Assembly (NCBI GenBank): GCA_021228405.1
Contig: JAJQRF010000009.1
Span: 124,001 to 188,000 of the forward strand
Reading direction: 5' to 3'
Source: Pyrinomonadaceae bacterium
Lineage (GTDB): Bacteria; Acidobacteriota; Blastocatellia; Pyrinomonadales; Pyrinomonadaceae
DNA: 64,000 bases
Position 1 is the first letter of the stretch. Every line of letters begins with the position of its first letter. Shown in pieces: positions 43,371 through 51,743 of the stretch. The position numbers were made by a program, and so were the translations under genes. The notes beneath the pieces were generated by a model, which saw only the letters and a list, made by a program, of their open reading frames with translations, was not told where the DNA came from and did not search any database.

Positions 43371-46300
43371 TCTTCCAATTGCTCTGGCGATATTGTCTGC
43401 AAGTCATCATGACCGAGAACTTTTCTCAAAAACCAAATCACACCGTCCGCTTTTATTTCTTTGGACATTTTAAACTCGTGTTCGATAGACGCATCAATGC
43501 CCGTCAGACATGCGAACGGCAAGCCGACTTTTAATTTTAATTTCGTATCGGAAGAATATTTAGCTTTATTGACTGCCTCGATTTGTTCTGCCGAAAGTTT
43601 GTTTTCCTTAACAAGCTTTTCATCGATCAGCGTGAAAAATTCATCGGTCAAATTTTTCAATTCGGCTGATTGCGTTTCGTTCAGCTTTTCAAACATCTCG
43701 TCCAGCTTTTTATATATCGCCTCGAAATTGTCTGATTGTTTGACCAGATTTTTGACCGTTGAATTTTTGATATTTGAATCAATAATGACGTTTCCGTTGA
43801 TGTCTGAAATATTGAATACATTTGATTCTTTGTTTTCCATAGTTTCTGCAATGATATAAATGTCTTTCAGCAATTCTTTGATCGGAATATCTTCATAACT
43901 TTTACGGCATTCAATAGTGTGCTTTTTTCTTTTAAGCCTGTCTTGAAGCTCGAACAATTTATATGGTTCTAATTCCAAACTCTTTCTTTCGTTCTCGTTT
44001 AGATTTTTTAATTCAGGTTCGGACAATGATTCAAACTTTCCTTTCAGTTCCTTGCATTTGGCGCAGGTGCAGGGCACAAACTCATCAAATTTCAGACGGT
44101 TTTCAAACCAATCTCTGTCAATTCCATGTATCTCGTTTCTGATTATCGTGAGAAGCTCCTTGTTGTGAACGATATTTTCGCCGATCACTCTGATCGTGAT
44201 TTGTTTCGATTGGTCGCGTTCGACGACTTCGGCGATCGAATCGTGATGACTGAGCAAAACGCCTTTGTTCCAGACGATTTGTTTGTCGTCTATTGAAACG
44301 ATGTTTTTGTGAAGCCTGACGATAAGGCGCGGAACGATGCCTTTCGGCATAAACTTGAATAGAAACTCGGTGCGGATTTCGTTCATTTCTTCGAGTCTGT
44401 AATCTTTTTCAGGTTTATACGGCAAAAGAATCGGCACGATAAATTCGTTATCATTTATCTTGTAAGCAATTTCAAATTTTCCCTTCTGCATCAATCCGAG
44501 CAAAAGGTCGCAATCCTTCAAACTGTAGCCTTCCTTTTGCCACAATTCTTCGACATAATCCACTTTGAATCTGCCGTGGTCTTTCTCGATCTTGTTATCC
44601 TGCAAAACAACATAAAGCGAATCGATCACCCAATTCGGTTTGAGAATAAATTTGTTCCGCAGATTTATGTCCGTCTTATAATTCAGCGCAATGCCGAGAT
44701 CGTGCAGGTAATCTCTTAATTGTTCCTGATAATCTTTATTCGTCAGCTTGAAACTATTACAGATTTCCAGAAACCTGTCTTTTTCGATATAAGCATTTTT
44801 ATCTTTTAATCTTTCGATTTCCTTGCGGACATCGACCCATTTTTTCGGAAGCGGCGAACCGATCTGTTTCAAATTTGAGGTTTTTAGATGGATTTTGTTT
44901 TTCAGCGTTTCAAATCTGCCGTCTTCGTCCGTGTAAAAATTAACGCTTTCTTCTTCGATACATTCCAAATGTTCGCCGAATTGTTCTCTGAATTCGGTAA
45001 TATTAAAAGTCTTCACGGGTTTTCCGCCATTTTCGTTCAGCACGACCAAAACGGGACAATCTCTGCCGAGCGTGGCGATGATCTCGAACCAGTAATTAAA
45101 ATTCGGCAATTCTTTTCTGCCGTCTGCCAACAGCACATAGAGCGAACGTTCGGTAAAGAAATATTGATGCAGAACATACTGAATATCCTGCCCGCCGAAA
45201 TCCCAGAAGTGCGCGGTGATTTCCTTGCTTTTGTCCTTGTGATACGGAATCGGTATTTTAGCGATCTCGATCCCGACGGTCTGCACCGAATCTTTCCCCT
45301 TCATTCCCTTAACCCATTTTTCATTGTCTATTATCTTTTGGGTCAAAGTGGTTTTTCCCGCTTTTGGTTCACCGACAACCAAAACCTTGGCTTCAAAAAT
45401 TAATTCCTGTTTTTCTTTTAACTGTATGTAGTAATTAACTATTTGATCTATCTCATCTCTATTTAATGAAGCAAATTCACCTTTATCTTTGATCATTTTC
45501 TTGAGATTTTTCGGTATTTCCAGATTAGAATTTCCATAAATCTGAAGCGAAGTTAAGTTTTGCAAATCTTCGAGGAAATCTGCATCTGATAGATTATTGC
45601 CGCTTAAATCAAGCAAAGATAACTTTGTCAGTTCTTTGAGAAAATCCGCACTCCATAACTTATTATTTCTTAAATCAAGCAAAGACAATTTTGTCAGCTC
45701 TTTGAGGAAATCCGCATTCGATAAATTGTTGCCGCTTAAATCAAGCGAAGATAAGTTTGTCAGCTCTTTAAGAAAATCATAATTTGATAACTTATTGTTT
45801 CTTAAATTAAGCGAAGATAAGTTTATTAGTTCCTTGAGGAAATCTGCATTCCATAATCTATTGTCACCTAGATCGAGCGAAGACAATTTTGTCAGCTCTT
45901 TGAGGAAATCCGCATTCGATAAATTGTTGTCACCTAAATCAAGCGAAGATAAGTTTGTCAGTTCTTTGAGAAAATTCGCATTCGATAAATTGTTGTCACC
46001 TAAATCAAGCGAAGATAGGTTTGTCAGTTCCTTGAGAAAATTATAATTCAGTAAATTATTGCCGCGTAAATCAAGCGAAGATAAGTTTGTCAGCTCTTTA
46101 AGAAAATCATAATTTAATAAATTATTGTAACTCAAATCAAGGAAAGACAATTTTGTCAGCTCTTTAAGAAAATCATAATTTAGTAAATTATTATTTCTTA
46201 AATCAAGCGAAGATAAATTTGTCAGCTCTTTAAGAAAATCATAATTTAACAACTTATTGTTTCTTAAATTAAGCGAAGATAAGTTTATTAGTTCTTTGAG

Positions 46301-46750
46301 GAAATCTGCATTCCATAACTTATTGTCACCTAAATCGAGCGAAGATAAATTAATTAGTTCTTTGAGAAAATTTGCATCCCGCAAATTATTGTTTCTTAAA
46401 TCGAGCGAAGATAAATTAATTAGTTTGGCGATTATTTTATAATCAGGTAATCTCGATGATCGTAATTTGAGCTTTTGTAAATGAACAAAATCTTGCAGAA
46501 AGTCAGATTCTAAAAGTAGCAAACTCGTAAAATCCAAAGCCAAACCTGTGATGTTTCCGTCTTTATTAATACTGTAATTTCTTACACCTTTATAAGGAAA
46601 ATTGGGACTCAATCGGTGGAAAAACGAATAACTTGCAAAATTAGATTTTGCAATGAAAGAGTTTTCGGTAAAAAGATTTTCGAGGCTGACTTCGTTCAGC
46701 TTGATGCCGAGTGTTTTTTCGATATGTTTGATGCGTTCGAGATCGGTCAT
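43367..46750 (-). CDS. LRR-Roc-COR (Roco) GTPase protein
   Basis: 1127 residues. Order: N-terminal region (1-95); about 13 very similar 22-residue leucine-rich repeats plus degenerate flanks (about 100-420) of the form TNLSSLDLRNNNLLNYDFLKEL-like; Roc GTPase with P-loop VVGEPKAGKTT (about 455) and DxxG in FWDFGGQD; COR domain, with a cysteine cluster VPCTCAKCKEL...IECRKS near 905-965; then a C-terminal part with NGNVIIDSNIKNSTVKN and helices. Roco proteins are dimeric GTPases; in bacteria several act as sensors and some LRR-NTPases protect against phage. Its spacers carry a 21-bp array and class A arms on both sides. Confidence 0.93.
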   Translation of the reverse strand: MTDLERIKHIEKTLGIKLNEVSLENLFTENSFIAKSNFASYSFFHRLSPNFPYKGVRNYSINKDGNITGLALDFTSLLLLESDFLQDFVHLQKLKLRSSRLPDYKIIAKLINLSSLDLRNNNLRDANFLKELINLSSLDLGDNKLWNADFLKELINLSSLNLRNNKLLNYDFLKELTNLSSLDLRNNNLLNYDFLKELTKLSFLDLSYNNLLNYDFLKELTNLSSLDLRGNNLLNYNFLKELTNLSSLDLGDNNLSNANFLKELTNLSSLDLGDNNLSNADFLKELTKLSSLDLGDNRLWNADFLKELINLSSLNLRNNKLSNYDFLKELTNLSSLDLSGNNLSNADFLKELTKLSLLDLRNNKLWSADFLKELTKLSLLDLSGNNLSDADFLEDLQNLTSLQIYGNSNLEIPKNLKKMIKDKGEFASLNRDEIDQIVNYYIQLKEKQELIFEAKVLVVGEPKAGKTTLTQKIIDNEKWVKGMKGKDSVQTVGIEIAKIPIPYHKDKSKEITAHFWDFGGQDIQYVLHQYFFTERSLYVLLADGRKELPNFNYWFEIIATLGRDCPVLVVLNENGGKPVKTFNITEFREQFGEHLECIEEESVNFYTDEDGRFETLKNKIHLKTSNLKQIGSPLPKKWVDVRKEIERLKDKNAYIEKDRFLEICNSFKLTNKDYQEQLRDYLHDLGIALNYKTDINLRNKFILKPNWVIDSLYVVLQDNKIEKDHGRFKVDYVEELWQKEGYSLKDCDLLLGLMQKGKFEIAYKINDNEFIVPILLPYKPEKDYRLEEMNEIRTEFLFKFMPKGIVPRLIVRLHKNIVSIDDKQIVWNKGVLLSHHDSIAEVVERDQSKQITIRVIGENIVHNKELLTIIRNEIHGIDRDWFENRLKFDEFVPCTCAKCKELKGKFESLSEPELKNLNENERKSLELEPYKLFELQDRLKRKKHTIECRKSYEDIPIKELLKDIYIIAETMENKESNVFNISDINGNVIIDSNIKNSTVKNLVKQSDNFEAIYKKLDEMFEKLNETQSAELKNLTDEFFTLIDEKLVKENKLSAEQIEAVNKAKYSSDTKLKLKVGLPFACLTGIDASIEHEFKMSKEIKADGVIWFLRKVLGHDDLQTISPEQLED
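45560..46440 (-). repeat. 66-bp tandem repeats coding the LRR domain
   Basis: At least 13 tandem units of 66 bp (22 residues) with high DNA identity. Variable positions are concentrated after DL (RNN, GDN, SGN, SYN, RGN) and after the second L (LNYD, SNAD, WNAD, SDAD). The same variants recur in different combinations, which suggests duplication and gene conversion within the gene. Confidence 0.85.
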
Positions 46751-47162
46751 TTTTTTTTTCGGGAAACTTTAAATGCTAAGGAAACGGCAAACATTTGCGG
46801 TCTTTGGGCTAAATTGGGTTTTGCGCGTATTTTACAAATTTTTGTGCGGGATGTCTATAAATTTCTATTTATTTTTTTCCTTTGACGGCATATTGTTTTT
46901 TTATAAAAACGATAAATGCAGACAAAAAAGTATTGAATTTTATAATAAAAAGTTTTATGATGCTTTTGAATTTAACGTCAGTTTGAGATAAGACGAACAA
47001 GACTTGGGCGGAAACGCTTGCAAAGGTTTGTTGAAAGAAGGTTTTTTTACAAAAAAACTTCCGATTTATTTCACGCCGCTTCCTGCGACGTTAGCCGAAA
47101 ACAGCCGCGCCTTTTTGCTCCGAATCTTTTGCGTTCATCTCTTACTACACATCAAACAAAAT

Positions 47163-47225
47163 AAGGAAGTAAGCGTTGGCATCGTGCAAGTAGGCGGTGT
47201 CGTCGTGAAAGTGAGCGGTTGCTTT
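47163..47225. repeat. Class B tandem array, 21-bp period, same family as 15649-15735
   Basis: Three units of 21 bp begin at 47163, 47184 and 47205. AAGTAAGCGTTGGCATCG here matches AAGTAGGCGTTGGCATCG in the reverse complement of 15691-15715. The spacer from 46751 to 47160 otherwise holds AT-rich sequence without a credible gene. Confidence 0.8.
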
Positions 47226-47231
47226 GATGAA

Positions 47232-47285
47232 CAATGGTTAATGGTTAATTGTCTTTCACAATTAACCATTAACCATTAACCATTA
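47232..47285. repeat. Class A inverted repeat (GGTTAATGGTTAATTG words)
   Basis: Left arm ATGGTTAATGGTTAATTG (47235-47252) and right arm CAATTAACCATTAACCATTA with one more CCATT form a hairpin. Read on the minus strand the right arm begins with TAA, the stop codon of the S9 peptidase (47283-47285). The same words form the arms around 21514 and 21961-21991. Confidence 0.85.
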
Positions 47286-49325
47286 TTTCATATATTTGTC
47301 GAGAAAATCGGCGACTTGCGGATACAGGTCGAGGCGATTTTTCAGTTTGGCGACACCGTGACCTTCGTCGTCGTAGAGCTTGTATTGCACGACTGCGTTG
47401 CGGTCTTTCAGGGCTTTGACGACCTGTTCGGCTTCGGTGTAAGGAACACGCGGATCGTTTTTGCCGTGAATCACGAAAAGCGGGGCTTTGATCTTATCGA
47501 CCTTTGCCATCGGCGAGATCGCGCGCAGGAAATCAATGTCTTTGTCGAGCATCCCGTATTCGACTTCACGCTGTCGGCGGCGATAACCCGACGTGTTTTT
47601 CAGGAAGGTTTCCCAATTGACGATGCCGACCGTATTGACCGCCGCCGCCCACAGATCGGGATAAAGCGTGATCGCCGCCATCGTCATATAACCGCCGTAA
47701 CTGCCGCCCATCACGGCGATTCGTTTCGGGTCTGCACCGCCCGAAGTCTTTAACCATTCGACCGAGTATGCCAAATCCTTGACCGAATCTTCGCGTTTGC
47801 GAACGTCGTCGAGATGCGTAAAAGTTTTGCCGTAGCCCGTCGAACCGCGCACGTTCGTCGCCAGAATCGCATAGCCGCGCGACAGATAATATTGATAAAG
47901 CGGATTAAAACCGGGACGCTCCTGCCCTTCGGGTCCGCCGTGAACGCTGACGATGACGGGAATTTTTAATTCTGGAACTTCAGTCGAAGTTTTTCCATCT
48001 GTAATATTCAAAGTTCCCACAGACTTTGGCAAATCTTTTTGATTATTGTAACGCGGTATAAATTTGTAAATATATTGACCATTAGTGCCATTATTAGTAA
48101 GTTTTGCAATATTATTAGGAACATAATACCAAGCCGGAATTTCGCGTCCGTCGAAGGTCTTGAACTTTATCAACTGCGGTTCGACGAATGAATTCTGGTC
48201 GATTCCCGCACGGTCGCTTTTGGTGATCTGCGTGAGCGTTTTCTTTTGCAGATCGTAAAGCCAGATGTCGGCGTTGTATTTGGCGGAAACGAACGTGAAC
48301 GCGAGCTTCGAGCCGTCTTCGCTGAAATTCATACCGCCGACGATGCCTTGTGCGGGAAGCTTGACGGTTTCGTTTTTCGCGTTGAAACGCGTAATGAGCG
48401 GTTTGCCGTCGGTTTCAAATTTACGCAGGAATAATTCGGAAAAGCCTTCGCGGTTGAGCGTGTAAGCCATCAAGCCCCGGCTGTCGAGCATTTCGATGTC
48501 GTCAACGTCCCAGTTCGTTTCGTCCAAAGTCTTAACTTCGCGGTTCGCGTCCGACCAATCGCTTTTCATCGCCGCATTTTTCAGACGCATCTGCGAAAGG
48601 CTGAAAAATTCGCGTTTGTCGTTCTGCGCGAAAACGTAGCCGTCAGCCGTAAAATGAACATTGCCGAATTGCGAAGAACCTTCGTGCGGTGTCAGCAAGG
48701 TTTCCTTTTTCGTTTCGACATCGATCAAATAAAGATTATTGTCCAAGCTCAATTCCGTTCCCGAACGCGAAATGATGATCTTTTTGTCGGAACTGTCAGC
48801 CGCCGCGAACGAATTGGAACCATCTTGTTGATAAATCAATTCTTCCTTGCCGTCCGCAACCGTCATCCGGTAAATGTCGAAATATTGCGGATTGCGTCTG
48901 TTCGAGGCATAGTAGACTTTCGTGCCGTCATCCGACCAATCGCCGAAATTATGGCGAATCTTCGGGCTGTTCGTCAGTTCCTTGATGCCTGTTCCGTCCG
49001 CCTTCATCCAGAAAAACTGTGTGTTTTCATCGCCGCCGCGCGCCTTTCCGAAAACGAGCGCGTCGCCTTTCGGCGAAAACCGCACAAAGCCGACGTTGTC
49101 TTCATAATCAGTAACTTGCTTGGGTTGACCGTTCGGCAGATCGATCATCCAAACCTGCGAAGTTCCCGTTACGTTCGTCAGATAAAACAGGCGTTTCCCG
49201 TCGGGCGAAAGCTGCGGCGAACTTGCCGATTTGATCGAAAGATATTGTTGAATCGTATATTTGTCCTGTGCCGAAACGGACAGACAGAAAGCCAACAAAA
49301 CGAAAAGAATAGCGAATTTTTTCAT
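47283..49325 (-). CDS. Secreted S9 prolyl oligopeptidase-family peptidase
   Basis: 680 residues. Signal peptide MKKFAILFVLLAFCLSVSAQ. Beta-propeller with TolB/WD-like repeats (LSPDGKRLFYLTN, FSPKGDALVFGK, WSDDGTKVYYASN, FSEDGSKLAFTF) up to about residue 400; C-terminal alpha/beta hydrolase with nucleophile in GGSYGGYMTM, acid Asp in IHGKNDPRVPY and base His in DDEGHGVAK. Acylaminoacyl-peptidase-like (S9C). It probably removes short peptides in the periplasm. The stop codon is part of a class A repeat. Confidence 0.93.
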   Translation of the reverse strand: MKKFAILFVLLAFCLSVSAQDKYTIQQYLSIKSASSPQLSPDGKRLFYLTNVTGTSQVWMIDLPNGQPKQVTDYEDNVGFVRFSPKGDALVFGKARGGDENTQFFWMKADGTGIKELTNSPKIRHNFGDWSDDGTKVYYASNRRNPQYFDIYRMTVADGKEELIYQQDGSNSFAAADSSDKKIIISRSGTELSLDNNLYLIDVETKKETLLTPHEGSSQFGNVHFTADGYVFAQNDKREFFSLSQMRLKNAAMKSDWSDANREVKTLDETNWDVDDIEMLDSRGLMAYTLNREGFSELFLRKFETDGKPLITRFNAKNETVKLPAQGIVGGMNFSEDGSKLAFTFVSAKYNADIWLYDLQKKTLTQITKSDRAGIDQNSFVEPQLIKFKTFDGREIPAWYYVPNNIAKLTNNGTNGQYIYKFIPRYNNQKDLPKSVGTLNITDGKTSTEVPELKIPVIVSVHGGPEGQERPGFNPLYQYYLSRGYAILATNVRGSTGYGKTFTHLDDVRKREDSVKDLAYSVEWLKTSGGADPKRIAVMGGSYGGYMTMAAITLYPDLWAAAVNTVGIVNWETFLKNTSGYRRRQREVEYGMLDKDIDFLRAISPMAKVDKIKAPLFVIHGKNDPRVPYTEAEQVVKALKDRNAVVQYKLYDDEGHGVAKLKNRLDLYPQVADFLDKYMK

Positions 49326-49413
49326 TAGTGAATTCTCCGAAATTGATTTGTAAAAAGAAATGGATAACGAATTTCTTCATTATCCACTATTCGCCCGAAT
49401 TTATCCAGAACGG

Positions 49414-50364
49414 CTATTTCACGTATTTCGACAGGAAATTCATAATATCGTCGCGCATTTCTTTCGTGATCGTATGTTCCACGTTTGGATAAAGCTTGAA
49501 TTCGGCATTCAGCTTTGCTTGTTTATAAAGATTTTTACTGCTTTCCCAACGCTCGACAGGTGTTTTTCCGAAGAGCGCGAAGATCAAATCTTTGTCGGAA
49601 TCTTCATAAGAATCTCCGAAAATTACCGAATCGTTCTCGTCTTTGTCACCCAGAAAAATAAAGAGCGGAACTTTGCGAAGCTCGTTCAGATTCAATTTTT
49701 TGCCCGAAACGGTTTTGAAATCTTCAATGCCGATCGGATAGCGCAGAGTTTTTTCTTTGTAAACTGCCGTCGGCGCGATTGCCCAACCACCGGGCGAACC
49801 GATCGCCGCCGCTTTAACGCGTTCGGGATGCAGGAACGCGAAGCGGTTGGCAAACATTCCCGAAGCCGAAAAGCCCGTGAGCAAGACCTTTTTATCCAAT
49901 TTTACTTTTTCCTTTGCCCATTTTTCCCGGGCATCGTCGATCATTGCAATGAGCTGGAGATCGAGCCGTGCATATTCTTTTTTCGCGGTTGTCATCGTGT
50001 CGCGGTCGAGCGCGTGCGTGTAGATTTGCCAATCGGTTTCCGAACGCGGAAAAACCGGCGTTAGAACGGCGACTTTCATCTGATTTGCAAAGCCTGCATT
50101 CTGCGTGATGCGCTTTTTGACATCGGTTTCGTGAACGTTCAGATCGTCGGCGAGTTTTCCCGTGTTATTCGGAATGACAAGAATCGTGTGCGTTCGTTTC
50201 GCTACTTTCGCATCGCGAATTTCGGGCGGCATATACAAATAATAAGGATAAGAAAAACCTTTTTCGGGTTTGGCTTCGACCTTGATAATGTCTGCCGAAT
50301 TTTGCGCTAAACTTGCGCCTGTCGTTGAAAATAAAATGAATAAAAATAAAAGAACGTTTCTCAT
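49414..50364 (-). CDS. Secreted alpha/beta hydrolase (esterase-like)
   Basis: 316 residues from the ATG at 50364. Signal peptide MRNVLLFLFILFSTTGASLAQ. Nucleophile elbow TGFSASGMFANRFAFLHP, acid in FLGDKDENDS and base His in YPNVEHTITKEM. Resembles esterase/polyhydroxybutyrate-depolymerase-like hydrolases; the substrate is unknown. The upstream open frame to 50577 overlaps the neighbouring PNPOx-like gene and is not used. Confidence 0.82.
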   Translation of the reverse strand: MRNVLLFLFILFSTTGASLAQNSADIIKVEAKPEKGFSYPYYLYMPPEIRDAKVAKRTHTILVIPNNTGKLADDLNVHETDVKKRITQNAGFANQMKVAVLTPVFPRSETDWQIYTHALDRDTMTTAKKEYARLDLQLIAMIDDAREKWAKEKVKLDKKVLLTGFSASGMFANRFAFLHPERVKAAAIGSPGGWAIAPTAVYKEKTLRYPIGIEDFKTVSGKKLNLNELRKVPLFIFLGDKDENDSVIFGDSYEDSDKDLIFALFGKTPVERWESSKNLYKQAKLNAEFKLYPNVEHTITKEMRDDIMNFLSKYVK

Positions 50365-50471
50365 AACAGCATTTCTTACGCCGCGAGAGCAAATCGGTTC
50401 CAATAAATTAAAAAAAAAGGACGGGAAAATGGTTTCCTCGTCCGTTTCGATGCGTAAACTAAAGAATTTAA

Positions 50472-50972
50472 TTACATATTTATTTTTCCGTATTCGCCGC
50501 CGTCGGCTTGCTGTCCTGTAACCAAAGCTTTGACAAATCCCGCAAGCTGAACCAGCGTCGAGTTCGGTGAATCCCAATATTCGGCTTCCTCAATCGTGAT
50601 CTTCAGCAAACAAAGCGACGGATCGTCCAACCCTTTCGGAAACCACGCTTTCAAAATCGGACTCCAGAGTTCTTCGATCTTGGCGCGGTCTTTGTTGACC
50701 TCGGCGCGTCCGAAAACCGAAACGTATGTGTTATCGTTCGGTTTTGAATAAGCCACGTTGACGCGGTTATCGGCTTCGATTTCCTCGACTTTGTGCGTTT
50801 CGTCGCTCGTAAAAAACCAGAGATCGCCTTTTTCGTCAACTTCCTGCGTCGACATCGGACGACTGCGAAACTTTCCGCCCGCGATGGTCGTCAGCATTGC
50901 GAAATCGATTCCTTCGAGCAATTCCTTTAATTTTGCGATTGATTCTTCTCTCGTATCGTAATTTTTCTGCAT
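50472..50972 (-). CDS. Pyridoxamine 5'-phosphate oxidase-like flavin-binding protein (general stress protein 26 type)
   Basis: 166 residues. Split-barrel fold with the FMN-binding pattern FAMLTTIAGGKFRSRPMSTQ (about 24-43), DLWFFTSDETHKVEEI and NVAYSKPNDNTYVSVFGRAE. The C-terminal region (LWSPILKAWFPKGLDDPSLCLLKI) matches general stress protein 26-type members, which bind FMN or F420; no pyridoxine pathway gene is nearby. Cytoplasmic. Confidence 0.88.
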   Translation of the reverse strand: MQKNYDTREESIAKLKELLEGIDFAMLTTIAGGKFRSRPMSTQEVDEKGDLWFFTSDETHKVEEIEADNRVNVAYSKPNDNTYVSVFGRAEVNKDRAKIEELWSPILKAWFPKGLDDPSLCLLKITIEEAEYWDSPNSTLVQLAGFVKALVTGQQADGGEYGKINM

Positions 50973-51054
50973 AATAATTTTCCCTCGTTCGATTAATCTG
51001 TTCTGAAATCAAACAGTTAAATTTAACAAAGCAAAAATTATTCCTTGAAAGTGA

Positions 51055-51142
51055 GGAACGCGGATTGGGCGGATTTAGCTGATAAAACGAATTTTCATAA
51101 ATTTTACCCGTAGAATCTGCCCAACCTGCCCGATTTGCGTTC
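51055..51142. repeat. Class A inverted repeat (AACGCGGATTGGGCGGATT arms)
   Basis: GAACGCGGATTGGGCGGATT (51056-51075) and its inverse AATCTGCCCAACCTGCCCGA then TTTGCGTTC (to 51141) pair around an AT-rich centre. The words resemble those of the palindrome at 43195-43370. Confidence 0.85.
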
Positions 51143-51151
51143 AGAAAAACT

Positions 51152-51586
51152 TTACGAAGTGTGATCGAGAATAATTCGCCAGCCTTCTTTGAATTTACGG
51201 AAATTCAGCGTAAACATTCCCGTCGGTTTGTCTTTTTCCCGAACGAGCGTGAATCTGCCGAGCACGACTGCCGAATCCTTACTCGTGACGGTGATTTCGA
51301 GTTCGGAAAAGGAAAGTTCGCCCATCAGAGCTTTTGAACTGTATGATTTTTTATAATTTTCAAGCGTCGGCTGCCAGCCTTTCGTCACTCTGTCGCCCGA
51401 AACGAAAGTCATCTGCGGCGAATTCCAATAACCTTTCATAAAGCCTTCGAGGTCGCCTTTGTTCCACGCCGCCGTTTGTTCGTCCAAAACTTTGCGGATA
51501 TCGGATTTTATTTTTTCATCCTTTTGCGCGAACGTGCCGACCGCGCAAACGCCAATTAAAATAAGCATCAAAATATGTTTCATCAT
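51152..51586 (-). CDS. Secreted SnoaL/DUF4440-like protein
   Basis: 144 residues. Signal peptide MMKHILMLILIGVCAVGTFAQ. NTF2-like fold with VLDEQTAAWNKGDLEGFMKGYW and FVSGDRVTKGWQPTLENYKKSY, ending GWRIILDHTS. This family (DUF4440) is common as small secreted proteins of unknown function; some relatives are isomerases or immunity proteins. Confidence 0.85.
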   Translation of the reverse strand: MMKHILMLILIGVCAVGTFAQKDEKIKSDIRKVLDEQTAAWNKGDLEGFMKGYWNSPQMTFVSGDRVTKGWQPTLENYKKSYSSKALMGELSFSELEITVTSKDSAVVLGRFTLVREKDKPTGMFTLNFRKFKEGWRIILDHTS

Positions 51587-51743
51587 ATGGATAATTTAGC
51601 AGAAAATTGCGGAATCAGGTGCAGAATTTTAAATAAAAATTGGCTTTAATGAAAAATTTAAGTATCATAAGTCTTTGTTTTAGCATCTTTTTATTGTGGA
51701 ACATGAAATTTGGGTGTAAGACGATTTGACGAGTAAGGGAAGA

